DNA of 64,000 nt from Meloidogyne chitwoodi (taxonomy: Eukaryota; Nematoda; Chromadorea; Rhabditida; Meloidogynidae): the NCBI GenBank assembly GCA_015183035.1, contig JACZZP010000013.1:1426001-1490000 (forward strand), written 5' to 3'. Shown here one piece after another: positions 13,444-22,461 of this stretch. The translations under genes were made by a program, and so were the position numbers. The notes under the pieces are model-generated. The model did not search any database. It had not been told where the DNA came from and saw only the letters and a program-made list of their open reading frames with translations. The number at the start of each line of letters is the position of its first letter. The stretch's first letter is position 1.

Positions 13444-13647
13444 TTATTTGTGTTTTTTCGAAGGTCCAGCCTTATCCTTAGAAGATTTTTTTCTTCCTCT
13501 CCTCTTCTTTATTCTTCTTCTTTTCTCCTTTTCCTCCTTTTCCATGTTAGAAAATATAAGGAAGAGAAAAGAAGAATAATAAAGACGAGGAGAGGAAGAA
13601 AAAAATCTTCTAAGGATAAGGCTGGACCTTTGAAAAAACATAAATAA
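13444..13647. other. Palindromic core resembling a captured Lys-rich exon
   Basis: The centre of the fold-back element. Each strand encodes nearly the same 65-residue frame because the DNA is an inverted repeat about a loop near 13,545. Read outward, each arm encodes a basic tail ending GRKKSSKDKAGPSKKHK (or GPLKKHK) and a stop. Such a Lys/Arg-rich C-terminus resembles the end of a nuclear or ribosome-related protein, so the arm may be a captured 3' exon. It is not listed as a gene, because there is no start context and the second frame is a mirror image. Confidence 0.4.
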
Positions 13648-13809
13648 AATTTTAAACTAATTAATTATCAGTAGAGATTGGCAAAATTCAAATATTTGAT
13701 CAACTTTTTTTGAATTTGAATTGAATTTGACTTATTTTTGGGGAATCAAATAATTTTTAATTCAAATTATTTGAATTTGATTAATATTTTCCCGTTTTTT
13801 AATTATCAG

Positions 13810-14951
13810 TAGTGCCCGGTAAAATCGATTTTTCCGGATTCCGGACCGGATTCGGATTTTGTGAATAGAGCCGGATCGGATCCGGCCGGATCCGGCCATA
13901 ATAATCCGGTCCGGAATTAATCCGGAGATTTTGAAAATCCGGATCCGGGTGAATTTTTCCGGATTCCGGACCGGATTTTGGTTTTTTATTAATTTTTCAA
14001 AAAAATGTAAAAATATTGGTAAAAAACTTCATTTTTCAAAATAAGCAACAAAAAATTTTATTAATAAGAGTAATTCAATTGTGGGATTGCTTTGTTCAAA
14101 AAAATCAAATATTCAGCATTTTCCGGTGTAAGACTGGACCTCCTATAATCGAATACATCTCTTGCTACGCTGAAAATTTCTTCACTTTCAACATTTGTAG
14201 GAGTTGTCAAAAGTTTGGCAAATTGTGGATTATTTTATGATTCTTTTTCCACAGGTCGAGTGGGTCAGATCGCCGCGGGTTGAGCTTAAGTGTCGAGTTT
14301 CGGGACGGATAAATTTTTATAAATTTCTAGTAGTTTTAGCACCGCGTGCAAAATTTTAAAGATTTTTTATGCTCCTGCTACCAAAAATTAATATTTTTTA
14401 TTGCCATTGGTGAAAATTTTTTACATCCTTTTGCAAAAATTTCCCTTAAGCGCCGCAGGCGAAAAATTAAAAAAATTTTAAATCTCTATTGCCGAAAATT
14501 TCACTTTTTTTTGTGTCGCAGGCGATTCATTTAAATATTTTCAAATAAGCCTACTTGGAATATTTTATGTTGCATTGTAGTTTCTAACTCAATATTAAAC
14601 ATTGTTAATCGCAATTAAAATATAATATAAATGCAATAATTTATGTAATAAGAGAAAAAGTCAATTTACTAGATAATTGCTAAATATTTATTTACGCCAC
14701 AAAACTGCATTTTTAATTCTCTACCGTCCTCATTAATTTTTTTAACATTATGCCAAAAATTTGAATAATCCGGAATTCGATACAAAAAACTTGCCGGATT
14801 CCGGACCGGATTTAGGTTTTGTGAATAGAGCCGGACCGGATCCGGTCGTTATAATCCGGTCCGGAATTAATCCGGAGATTTTGAAAAAACCACGATTTTT
14901 GGGACCGGATCCGGAATAATCCGGCCGGATCCGGTCCGGCGCCGGGCACTA
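13810..14951 (-). mobile_element. Degenerate hAT transposon
   Basis: Terminal inverted repeats start tagtgcccgg on both ends (13,810 and, inverted, 14,951), followed by arrays rich in ccggatccgg. An exact 8-bp target duplication, attatcag, flanks it at 13,802-13,809 and 14,952-14,959. The 8-bp duplication, the TAGTG terminus and an internal remnant of a hAT C-terminal domain agree. At 1142 bp it is far shorter than an autonomous hAT. The ccgg-rich subterminal clusters are typical transposase-binding arrays. Confidence 0.88.
14061..14237 (-). pseudogene. hAT transposase C-terminal (dimerisation) remnant
   Basis: Minus-strand translation gives a hATC-like segment, [19 protein letters not shown] then [15 protein letters not shown] and [15 protein letters not shown], ending at tandem stop codons. 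The order (a hydrophobic helix, then S-E-x-x-F-S-x-A, R-R-S-x-L-x-x-E-N, and L-x-F-L-N-K) matches the end of hAT transposases. A stop codon immediately upstream and the lack of any ribonuclease-H-like core show that it is a fragment. Confidence 0.8.
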
Positions 14952-15143
14952 ATTATCAGTGTTAGGCAAATTAAAACTTAATTTTGTTTTTTTGTTTGCT
15001 AGAATATTGTTTTATAAATTACTTCAAAATTTTGGACTTTATTTATCTAAATAGATGCAGTCATATACAAGCTATCCTTTTTTTATGAATTTTTAGTTTT
15101 ATTTCGATTGTTTTTTTCAATGATTTTTTCAGTTTTTTACTAA

Positions 15144-15621
15144 CAAGGGAACATATCAACATGCCACTCACCGATTTTGGCAAAACGTATACCATTCGAA
15201 AGAGCTTTTCGAGTAGGTACAGAATCTAAATTTTTTTGTGCCCTAGTTAAGGTATTGAAAAGTTACAAACTTAAAAAGTTCAAAAAAGAGGCTCTCCACA
15301 CTTATGATCAGCTCTCTCTCTTTTCCTTTTGTTTTCCATGCAGCGGCCGCCTGACTTCTTTTCCTCTTTTTTCTTGGAGTAACTGGCGGCCGCTGCAAGG
15401 AAAGGAAAAGAGAGGTGATCTTAAGGGCGTAGTAAAAAGTAGAGAGAAAGGGACGCTTTCGAGAGGAAATGGAACATTTTTTTGAAACTTTTGAAGCTTG
15501 TAACTTTTCAATACCTTAACTAGGGCACAAAAAATTTAGATTCTGTACCTACTCGAAAAGCTCTTTCGAATGGTATACGTTTTGCCAAAATCGGTGAGTG
15601 GCATGTTGATATGTTCCCTTG
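15144..15621. mobile_element. 478-bp near-perfect palindromic MITE
   Basis: Almost the whole element is an inverted repeat: caagggaacatatcaac on the left matches the complement of the right end, and both arms contain a gcggccgc site. The centre is a short T/C-rich loop near 15,365. It is flanked by TAA at 15,141-15,143 and 15,622-15,624, consistent with the 3-bp TWA target of PIF/Harbinger elements, although TAA repeats are common in this AT-rich DNA. It ends only 10 bp before the start codon of the next gene. Confidence 0.72.
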
Positions 15622-15631
15622 TAAGTGCATA

Positions 15632-15784
15632 ATGCACAATCGAATTGTTATCTGCGGTGGTGGTTTAATGGGTCTTTCTGTGGCATATAGTTTAGCAAGG
15701 CGATGTTGTTTTTAATATAATTATCAAATTAATCTCCACATATATTTAAGGTGTGAAAGGAATTTATTTATTCGAAAGGAATTG
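15632..15784 (+). CDS. FAD-dependent oxidoreductase, first two exons only
   Basis: Exons 15632-15704 and 15751-15784 encode MHNRIVICGGGLMGLSVAYS, then LARRCVKGIYLFERNW. This is the start of a Rossmann fold: beta-strand RIVICGG, the GGGxxG dinucleotide loop, a helix, and the second strand ending in an acidic residue (LFE) that binds the ribose. It fits D-amino-acid oxidase or sarcosine/dimethylglycine-oxidase-type flavoproteins; which one cannot be told. A GT donor follows at 15,785, but BEL element 1 begins 120 bp later, so later exons would have to lie beyond the nested transposons, outside this window. The palindromic MITE sits where the promoter should be. Confidence 0.55.
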
Positions 15785-15903
15785 GTTTGTTCTCATTTTT
15801 TCAAATTTTATATTCAAATTTCTAGTATTGGTGGATATAATTGTCTAAAATATATGTATATTTTAGTAATTAAGATGATTAATCATTTCTTTATCCTTCC
15901 ACC

Positions 15904-16280
15904 TGTCCTTGACATCTTTTCCTATTTTTAATTTTCCTATAGAATAAACCTTTGACCCGTAGATAGCCGGAAATTTAACAGAGAAACATATATTCTCATC
16001 TCTTTACACACTATTTCCTATTTGTATTCTCTGTTAAATTATCGGTTCATTTCCAGAAAAATCCTATATAAACCCAGCCATAAAAGGCATTAATATCGTC
16101 CAAGTGTTCATTCAGCATTCAGTCCAATCGGCCTAAGCCGCATTCAAAATAAATATTATTTATATTTTTATTTTTCTTTATTAAATAAATATTTAATTAA
16201 GATATTCTTTTTATTAATTAAATATTCTTCTTATTATTAAAACTTTCTAAGTAAGTTTTATCTTGTCATTATTTGTGACA
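15904..16280 (+). repeat. 5' LTR of BEL element 1
   Basis: Begins TGTCCTTGACA and ends GTGACA, giving the TG..CA ends of an LTR; length 377 bp. Its inner part includes a tataaaccc TATA-like box near 16,066 and an A/T-rich tail. Boundaries are inferred from TG/CA ends and the adjacent primer-binding site, because the partner LTR is not in the window. Confidence 0.6.
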
Positions 16281-16283
16281 ATC

Positions 16284-16301
16284 TGGTGCTCCGGGAGAGG
16301 C
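16284..16301 (+). promoter_or_regulatory. Primer-binding site of BEL element 1
   Basis: TGGTGCTCCGGGAGAGGC begins three bases after the LTR. It starts with TGG, the complement of a tRNA CCA end, as expected for a reverse-transcriptase primer site. The tRNA cannot be named by eye. Confidence 0.5.
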
Positions 16302-16329
16302 TCGACGACTCTAATTTCTATAAATTTCA

Positions 16330-16743
16330 GTGTCTGACAGCATCGACAACAACATTATTCAAAAGATTCTGGCTTCTGTTCGCAATCCACACACTGATTC
16401 ATCAACGTGTAATTGTTTGGTGTGCACCGCCAAAAAAGTGACTACAGCTCCCCCAGCAGGAGAAAGTAAGAATAAAGACAACAAAAAAGAAACTAACAAA
16501 AAGGATCAGGCGACGACAAGCAGCCTCACAATACTTCCGCTGCTATCTGATTCAGAAGACGATTGGGAACCACCTACAAAAAAGAGTTCTCCACGTGTTA
16601 CAACAGAATCTTCTACTAGACCACCAACAACAAGTTCTACCTATTCGGATTATAAAAGAAAGGTAGATTCAACGTTGCTTTTAAAAAATAAAAACAATAC
16701 AAGTAAAATATTAGAAGGTGCTATTTGGGAACACTTAATTTAA
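16330..16743 (+). CDS. BEL element 1 leader ORF A (unknown)
   Basis: A 137-residue frame starting MSDSIDNNIIQKILASVRN just after the primer site and before gag. It is hydrophilic and Ser/Thr/Lys-rich, with one CNCLVC cysteine cluster and an acidic SDSEDDWEPP stretch. I do not recognise a family. BEL element 2 has comparable Ser-rich frames, but 3' of its envelope region. Function unknown; it could also be the remains of a spliced leader exon. Confidence 0.4.
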   Translation: MSDSIDNNIIQKILASVRNPHTDSSTCNCLVCTAKKVTTAPPAGESKNKDNKKETNKKDQATTSSLTILPLLSDSEDDWEPPTKKSSPRVTTESSTRPPTTSSTYSDYKRKVDSTLLLKNKNNTSKILEGAIWEHLI

Positions 16744-16776
16744 GCGAATCATCAACTCACTCGATCGGAAGCAACA

Positions 16777-17034
16777 GTGCCAACCAGAACTCACACACTT
16801 ACTCCCATTGTATGCCCGAACAGAGTAAACATTATATTTCTTAAGAAATTATTAAATTTGCCAATTTTACCGAAGGCGCGTCAACCAGATACAGAAAAAA
16901 TAGAGGAAGCAAAAAAAATAGGAGCTCAAGTACGGAAGAACCAACAATTGGCGGACAAATTTCGTGAGCTTGGTCAAACATACAGAACTGCAGCAAGCCT
17001 TGTTGAGAAGATCGGAAACATAATAAAAGAATAA
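16777..17034 (+). CDS. BEL element 1 leader ORF B (unknown)
   Basis: An 85-residue frame whose second half (KARQPDTEKIEEAKKIGAQ to the end) is a charged amphipathic helix, possibly coiled coil. It lies 33 bp after ORF A in another frame, so the two could be one protein broken by a shift. No family recognised. Confidence 0.3.
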   Translation: MPTRTHTLTPIVCPNRVNIIFLKKLLNLPILPKARQPDTEKIEEAKKIGAQVRKNQQLADKFRELGQTYRTAASLVEKIGNIIKE

Positions 17035-17722
17035 TATTTCAACTAAATAAAAATAATTCGTTAAATAAAATTAGAACAATTCATTAATTCTATTTTTTAA
17101 CTTATACTTCTAAATAAAAGAGATAAATTCGCTTTAAATAAAATAAACTTAAATCAATCTACTTAATTTATTTTTAAATTATAATTTCAAAAAAAAATTG
17201 TATTTTGAATTGGATAAAAATTTATACAAAATTGATCGAAAGCTGTATTTTAACAAATAAATAATTTTCAAAATAAAAGAGTTAATTTTGCATTGATCGA
17301 CTAGTTAACAATTTAGAATAGTCTTAAATAGCCAAAGAATTTATTAGTAATCAATAAATCTTTGAAAGAAGATTAATATTGGTCATAGTTCAATTAAATA
17401 ATTCTCAATACCAATAAGACTCAATAATCAATTTTACATTGATCAAATAAAGCACTCAAGAGTATAATTAATTAAATCCGTAAATAGTCACTGGAATAAA
17501 AGACAAAATAAAGTATAATCATTAAACTAGACCAGTCGGCACTCACCAAGCTTTACTTCTGCTTGTTATTGTTCAATTTCTTTCGGCTAAACACCGCAAA
17601 TCCCTCTAAGTGTTGTATATTCAAAAAAAATATATATCAACTATTTAGTAGGTTAGAGTCTCACTCGTTATCTGAATAAAAATTCGCCACTTGTTCAACT
17701 AACTGAATAATAATAGATTAAG
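17035..17722. other. Untranslated leader of BEL element 1
   Basis: About 690 bp of AT-rich sequence between the small leader ORFs and gag with no open frame that looks coding. It may contain packaging signals or the introns of a spliced leader. Confidence 0.4.
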
Positions 17723-18511
17723 ATGTCATCCAAGATTTTCGCCGGACCGATTAAAATGAGACTTGGACCATTAAAAAAGCGAATCATAAACTATATGACC
17801 CTCATCAAGAGCTTGATTAGCAAAGAACTGTCATCAGATCTCATTGTAAGCCTTCGAGCCAATCAACTCAAGCTCTCAAAAGCAATAGATGTTTTAGAAA
17901 ATATTAATATAGAATGGGGAAAATTAATCAGTCTCGAACCCGCAGAAAATCGAGAAGAGATGCTAAGAGATTATAACAACCACTCGGAGGGCGAAAATGG
18001 ATTCATGGCTATACTAGATTCCGCCAGAGAAATCAGCTGTGAAGCAGAGGCACAATTAATAGAATATACTCAAGCCTCCAATAGCAGCCATTCTTTTATA
18101 AATAATAGTATATCGCAACCACACACTTCAACAATAAGACTGCCTACTTGCAACCTTCCAACATTCAGTGGCAAAAGCCTTGAGTGGACTAATTTTTGGA
18201 GCATGTTTGAGGTCGCCATTGATAAAAACAACAACCTTGACGATTCAGAAAAACTCACATATCTATTGGCTTCATTGACAAGGCCTCATCCATTCAATGA
18301 AGTCAGTGGATATGCTATAACTGCCGTCAACTACCAATTAGTTGTAAACCATCTAAAGAAAAGGTTTGGCGATGAATGCGCTGTAAAACGGTCATTATAC
18401 TCTGAAATTAATAAATTAATACCGAGAGCTGTGAGAATAGAAGACATTCGTCAGAACTGTATCCATATCCATAGAATAACACAGCAACTGAAAACTCTCG
18501 GAGAAAACATT
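17723..18511 (+). pseudogene. BEL/Pao Gag, truncated (element 1)
   Basis: Frame starts MSSKIFAGPIKMRLGPLKKR. The capsid-like region is recognisable by LPTCNLPTFSGKSLEWTNFW, then FNEVSGYAITAVNYQLVVN and LKKRFGDECAVKRSLYSEI, the DUF1759-type signature of BEL/Pao Gags. It ends at 18,511, where Maverick 2 DNA starts; the frame then runs on through foreign AT-rich DNA to 18,670. Zinc knuckles, protease and polymerase are missing, so it cannot work alone. Confidence 0.8.
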
Positions 18512-18858
18512 AGTAGTATATGGAGGGGTTTTATAACAAAAAATTTTTTTTCTAAAATTAAAACCTTTTTATTTTTTCTATATTTTTTGGACTTTTTTCA
18601 AACAAATATATATTTGCGGACAATTTATGCAAAATTTTTTTTGAGGACATTTTTTTGCAGATTATTTTAGTAGTTCGCCACAACGCTCGTAATATTAGAA
18701 TTAAATATTTATTAAATATATATTTTTTTAAAACTTAAAAATGATAAAAGTAAAAGAATATTTTTTTCAAAAAAATTAAAAAATAGCAATATGCAAAAAA
18801 ATTTTTTTATTCAAATTGTAAATTACATTTGTGGATAAAATTTAATATTTGTTATCAA

Positions 18859-19445
18859 TTATTCTTCTTTCATCACAACATCGATACATTCTATAGGATA
18901 GAAATATTGATGATTTTTGCCACCAAATACACACAAAAGCTGGAGATGCGGGAGAAAAAGATCTACACGATGACGAACGTAGAAGTATTGCCTAAATTAT
19001 TAGTTTAAAAAAATTTTTTTGCTAAAAAAGTTTTACCTTATTGTAACACGAAGATATCCTCTAAGGGCAAATACACGATCAGACCCTGCATGTGTAAATT
19101 TACAAGTATATAGTTCCATTTGAAATTTATGTAAGTGATTCGTAACGAGTCCTTTATTGTTCATAGGAGTGCATCCATCCATTAAAATTCTTTGTCCAAC
19201 ACCAGCTGAAAGAACATCCTCATCAGTCATTCCAGATAGTTTTTGAATATAATTAAGATTTTCTTCAGTTCTTTTACGAATTTCACAGTGAAGAGTCTCA
19301 GGCGTACATCCACCATTGAATTGACAAAGTAAATTAACAAGCGATATTTTTTTAAACAAGGTGACGAAGGTCTAGATTCTATTTCTTCCTTGTGTTGCCT
19401 CCATTTAGAAAAAGCTGTTAATGAAGCAGTACAAGAAGTGCGCAT
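18859..19445 (-). pseudogene. PAZ-like protein, Maverick 2 copy (one frameshift)
   Basis: Exon 1 19445-19037 and exon 2 18991-18859 match the gene at 37,808-38,387 in exon structure and sequence. Shared segments include LLCQFNGGCTPETLHCE, GQRILMDGCTPM and the C-terminal QYFYVRHRV..CVFGGKNHQYFYP. The frame shifts by one base in an A run near 19,345-19,351 (after SPCLKK), so this copy is probably dead unless the run is a sequencing error. The rest is conserved, with mostly conservative changes. A TATA-like box (minus GTATATAAAG) lies about 35 bp upstream of the start. Confidence 0.75.
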
Positions 19446-19486
19446 TTTATGTTATTTTTGCATTAAAATTATAAGTCTTTATATAC

Positions 19487-19714
19487 TTAGACTCTATGAC
19501 TTGCCAAACGAACTAACCCATTACGATCAATAGAACCGTTTCTTCCCCAATAAAGAAAAAATAAGAGAATAAAGAAAATAATATAAAGAAAGTAAGCAAA
19601 TGCTAATATAAAATTTTGTGGAGAGGTTGGTAGGATTCTTTCTGGACAATTAAAAAAGGTAGTTTTATTTTCATATGGATGAGGTAAAACAATATCCTGG
19701 AATGAAAAAGCCAT
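19487..19714 (-). CDS. Small membrane protein, Maverick 2 copy
   Basis: 75 residues, homologous to the 79-residue protein at 37,514. It has N-terminal polar residues with a PHPYENKTTFFNCPERI motif, one long hydrophobic helix (FILAFAYFLYIIFFILLFFLY) and a polar tail (WGRNGSIDRNGLVRLASHRV). The tail is almost unchanged between the copies, so it is probably under selection. The frame is intact. It lies between the protease remnant and the PAZ-like gene, as in Maverick 1. Function unknown; a virion membrane protein is possible. Confidence 0.7.
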   Translation of the reverse strand: MAFSFQDIVLPHPYENKTTFFNCPERILPTSPQNFILAFAYFLYIIFFILLFFLYWGRNGSIDRNGLVRLASHRV

Positions 19715-19753
19715 CGAGAAATAAAAAATAAAATTAAATATATATATTCTTTC

Positions 19754-19829
19754 TTATATACTAATTAAACGTTGAACAAAATTTTTAAGAACAATATCCC
19801 GACCCTCAACAGGTATAGAATGTAATTTT
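19754..19829 (-). pseudogene. Adenain-like protease, last ~25 codons (Maverick 2)
   Basis: Minus-strand reading ends LHSIPVEGRDIVLKNFVQR and a stop, matching the C-terminus of the protease at 37,002-37,466. The 5' part is removed at 19,830 by the BEL 2 LTR. A TATA-like box (minus TAGTATATAAG) overlaps the stop codon exactly as in Maverick 1. Confidence 0.8.
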
Positions 19830-20458
19830 TGTCGAAAAAGAATCGACAAAGAATTAATATTTAATAAAAAATAAATAAATAAAAATTAAAATATTTTTTA
19901 ATTAATCATTCTTATCTTGTTTATCAATCTTTTAACATTTCCGCTAAAAAATATATGTTTTTACTTTTTTCCCTTCTTTTTTTACCACACACACATTTTA
20001 TTTTTTTCAACATAATTTACCACACATATTCTATATAAATTATTAATTAAAAATATAAAAATATTTAAAATTCTTTTCCTAACACATTTTTGACCACACA
20101 CATTTTTTGCCACCCAATATATATATATACCCACTTTTCATCATGATTATTATTATTAAAAACATTCATTCATTAAATATAAAATAAAAATTAATAAAAT
20201 TATTATTAAAATTCTTCTAAAAGAATTATTATTATCTTCTTCTCCATTATTATAAAAATTATTAAAAAATAATTATTATTATTAATTAATTAAATATATT
20301 TAAAATTATTATTATTATATTATATTGGATAAATTTATTAAAATATTAAATCTTTGTAATTTAAAAGTGAATCTTAAAATTCACTTCGTCAAGTTTCATC
20401 CTTATTGAAAAGGAAAAATTTAAAGATTCCCTACCTTTAAAATTTTCCTCTTCAAACT
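19830..20458 (+). repeat. 5' LTR of BEL element 2
   Basis: Starts TGTCGAAAAAGAATCGAC, an inverted repeat at the tip, and ends just before the primer-binding site. The first ~214 bp recur at 53,647-53,861. It contains repeated accacacacat/accacacat motifs and long AT tracts. Length about 629 bp; the inner edge is set by the TGG of the primer site. Confidence 0.85.
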
Positions 20459-20476
20459 TGGTGCCACGACCCGGGA
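20459..20476 (+). promoter_or_regulatory. Primer-binding site of BEL element 2
   Basis: TGGTGCCACGACCCGGGA directly follows the LTR. The first 11 bases, TGGTGCCACGA, are shared with BEL element 3, so both probably use the same tRNA primer. Confidence 0.65.
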
Positions 20477-20529
20477 TCTAAGCCGACATTTCTTCAGTCT
20501 ACAAATTTTATTAAAATTTTTTAAAAATT

Positions 20530-20757
20530 TATTTTGGCCACAAGCAGCCAATCAACAATCTTTAAATTTATTTTTTGGCCACAAGCAGCCAACTTACAAT
20601 CTTTACAAATTCTTTGGCCACAAGCAGCTAATCAACAATCTTTAAATTTATTTTTGGCCACAAGCAGCCAATTTACAATTTACACATTTATTTTAGGCCA
20701 CAAGCAGCCAATTAACAATCTTAACATTTTTGGCCATCAGTCAGCCAATCATTTTAA
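20530..20757 (+). repeat. Six ~40-bp repeats, each a small stem-loop, in the BEL 2 leader
   Basis: Six imperfect repeats with core ttggccacaagcagccaa, spaced 33-45 bp apart, lie between the primer site and gag. In each, TTGGC can pair with GCCAA around a cacaagca loop, and the loop is conserved while the spacers vary. A 75-residue open frame across them is a by-product. Position and structure suggest an RNA packaging or dimerisation signal; that is inference. Confidence 0.75.
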
Positions 20758-20836
20758 TTAAATTTATTTCGTCTAACCGACTTTAAAATTTAAAACTTTT
20801 CAAATCGGCTTACTCCCATAGTCTAAAATTATTACA

Positions 20837-21587
20837 ATGGCTCGTCTTTTACGCCAAGAACTTATTGGTACAGTAAAAGCCCTCGTCGAACATCTCAACA
20901 TTTCTGATTCTTACATGGAACAAATCAATGCTAAACCATCAATCAACCAAGAAGATGAATTAGCAATAAAAATAGAAATGGAATTGGTACACTTAACCCA
21001 ACGTACTGATCAACTTCAATCAATAATGCTAAGTTACAATATGTACATGGAAAGACTTGATACAGAAAAACAGGACGTCGAATCAGAATATTTGGCAAAT
21101 TTCGTCACATACGACAAACATTCAGACATTTCAGGTCAATCACAGCAATGGCCAATATCTCGCCTCCTCTCTCGATCAAATGAAGTAATTAACCGCATCA
21201 AAGCTTATTTAACATTACGACAAAGATCTTTAGAAAGCAATAGCAATAATTCGCCAAGAGCTCCTAGTTTTTATGGATCTAGAGCTGATAATTTAAACGT
21301 CAATAATCAAACTCAAAATATTTATCAAGAACGGCGAGTCTTATCAGAAGAAGACGCTGAAGAAGAATATTGGACTAATCTACGTCAAAGCACTCGTCAA
21401 GCTAGTACTCGTGAATTTGGTGGTCCTAATTTCCAAAATCAACAACGCCAAGAACCAATACGTCAAAACTTAGTTAACGAACATTTAAATAATCAACAGA
21501 ATTCATCATTTTTACCAGTTTGGAATGCAATTAAAGTAGATAGTGTGAAATTGCCAACATTTGGAGGTGATATTAGAGAATGGCGCA
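20837..21587 (+). CDS. BEL/Pao Gag, N-terminal part (element 2)
   Basis: Starts MARLLRQELIGTVKALVEHL. It has an N-terminal helical region, a Gln/Asn-rich linker and then VKLPTFGGDIREWR, the start of the DUF1759-type capsid region. The frame is intact up to the insertion of Maverick 1 at 21,588 and resumes at 44,059. Upstream are the LTR, primer site and stem-loop array. Confidence 0.85.
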
Positions 21588-21650
21588 AGTAGTATATACT
21601 GACCTTTTATGACATTTAAAAAATGTCATAAAAGGAAGTATAAATAAAAA
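21588..21650 (+). repeat. Left terminal inverted repeat of Maverick 1
   Basis: At least ~60 bp match the reverse complement of 43,989-44,052 with few differences. Inside is a second inverted repeat, ccttttatgacattt with aaatgtcataaaagg, that can form a hairpin of 15 bp. Similarity fades after about 65 bp, short for a Polinton. Confidence 0.85.
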
Positions 21651-22461
21651 TTATTACTAAATATAATAAAATTAATACATAAAAGTAGAAATATAAAAAT
21701 ACACAAAGAATTGTATAATATAAAAATAAAATTAAAAAAAAAATTGAAAAATTTAAAAGGAAATTTTTTTATTAGTTAAAATATTTAAGTTGTGTATGCT
21801 ACGTCTAATTAATAACAAGTAAATATCTAGAAAAAAATGTATTAATAAGATGTGGGAGCATAACAAAGAAAATTGTAAAGTATGTAAGAGCTAACAATGT
21901 TGAACAAATAATTAGGCGCTGGGATAGTGTATGTAAAAAGAAGAATAAAGAATGGGAGCAAAGTATGTTAAGATGTTACTTAATGAAAATTGCAAGCAAA
22001 AAAAAAGAAGTTTTAGAAAAAGCAGGCAATTAAGAAAATATAGGGGTTTGTAAAAATATTGTAAAACTAAGTAATGTTAAGATTCTAGAAATGTTAAGGA
22101 GCAAAGTACGTTTAGCAAGATGTAAAAACAGGATAAGTAGTATATCATGAAAGAACGTGTGTAAAATAATGGAGAAAAACAATTAGCTGTGTAAAACACT
22201 TAAGCTATTATGAATTTCAATTTTCAAATTTTTGGCACTATAAAACGGAGAAATTTTTTGGAGTAAATATCATTCTTCAAGCCTCTTTCTCTTAAAGAGG
22301 TTCTTAAAAATAAATTTAATATTAATTTTTCATAAGTTGTTTAAAATTATTATTGTTTCAATTAATATTTAGTTTTACTCTTAATATTTTAGTATTATAA
22401 TATTCATTTCAATTTTTCCGTATAAAATTTTTTATTGTAGGAACAAACTACAACTACAAAA
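21651..22461. other. Maverick 1 left arm, no gene seen
   Basis: About 800 bp of AT-rich sequence between the left terminus and the first gene. It has no supported open frame. Promoter elements for the leftmost gene should be here. Confidence 0.5.

Larger units (their letters stand above)
13276..15017. mobile_element. Fold-back (long inverted repeat) element split by a hAT insertion
   Basis: The outer ends taaaacaatatactagc (13,276 on) and its inverted copy (to 15,017) are followed by matching arms: gcctaacactgataatta on the left and its complement on the right. Removing the hAT at 13,810-14,951 restores one element of about 600 bp whose halves are nearly complementary, so it can fold into a hairpin with arms of about 290 bp. 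The first half also contains Lys/Arg-rich coding-like sequence. No transposase is encoded, so it is non-autonomous; superfamily unknown. Confidence 0.75.
15904..18511 (+). mobile_element. BEL/Pao retrotransposon 1, 5' half only
   Basis: Contains an LTR, primer-binding site, two small leader ORFs and the first part of a BEL/Pao gag. The element stops abruptly inside gag at 18,511, where the inverted end of Maverick 2 begins. No RT, integrase or 3' LTR of this element is in the window. It appears to be the oldest layer of the nested stack and lies in an intron of the FAD oxidoreductase. Confidence 0.75.
18512..19829 (-). mobile_element. Maverick/Polinton 2, right-end fragment in inverse orientation
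   Basis: Begins AGTAGTATATGGAGG at 18,512, close to the terminal AGTAGTATATA of Maverick 1, and lies inside BEL 1 gag. On the minus strand it carries, in the same order as Maverick 1, the 3' end of the protease gene, the small membrane-protein gene and the two-exon PAZ-like gene, then a short AT-rich end. BEL 2's LTR cuts it at 19,830. Protein identity to Maverick 1 is high, but the DNA differs at many third positions, so it is a distinct lineage and not a copy of its neighbour. Confidence 0.8.

Noticed and set aside
13444..13647. Two opposite 65-residue ORFs as genes
   Set aside because: They are mirror images produced by the palindrome of the fold-back element, with no independent coding evidence.
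20534..20761. 75-residue ORF before BEL 2 gag
   Set aside because: It only translates the stem-loop repeats; repeated motifs reflect DNA repetition, not a protein family.
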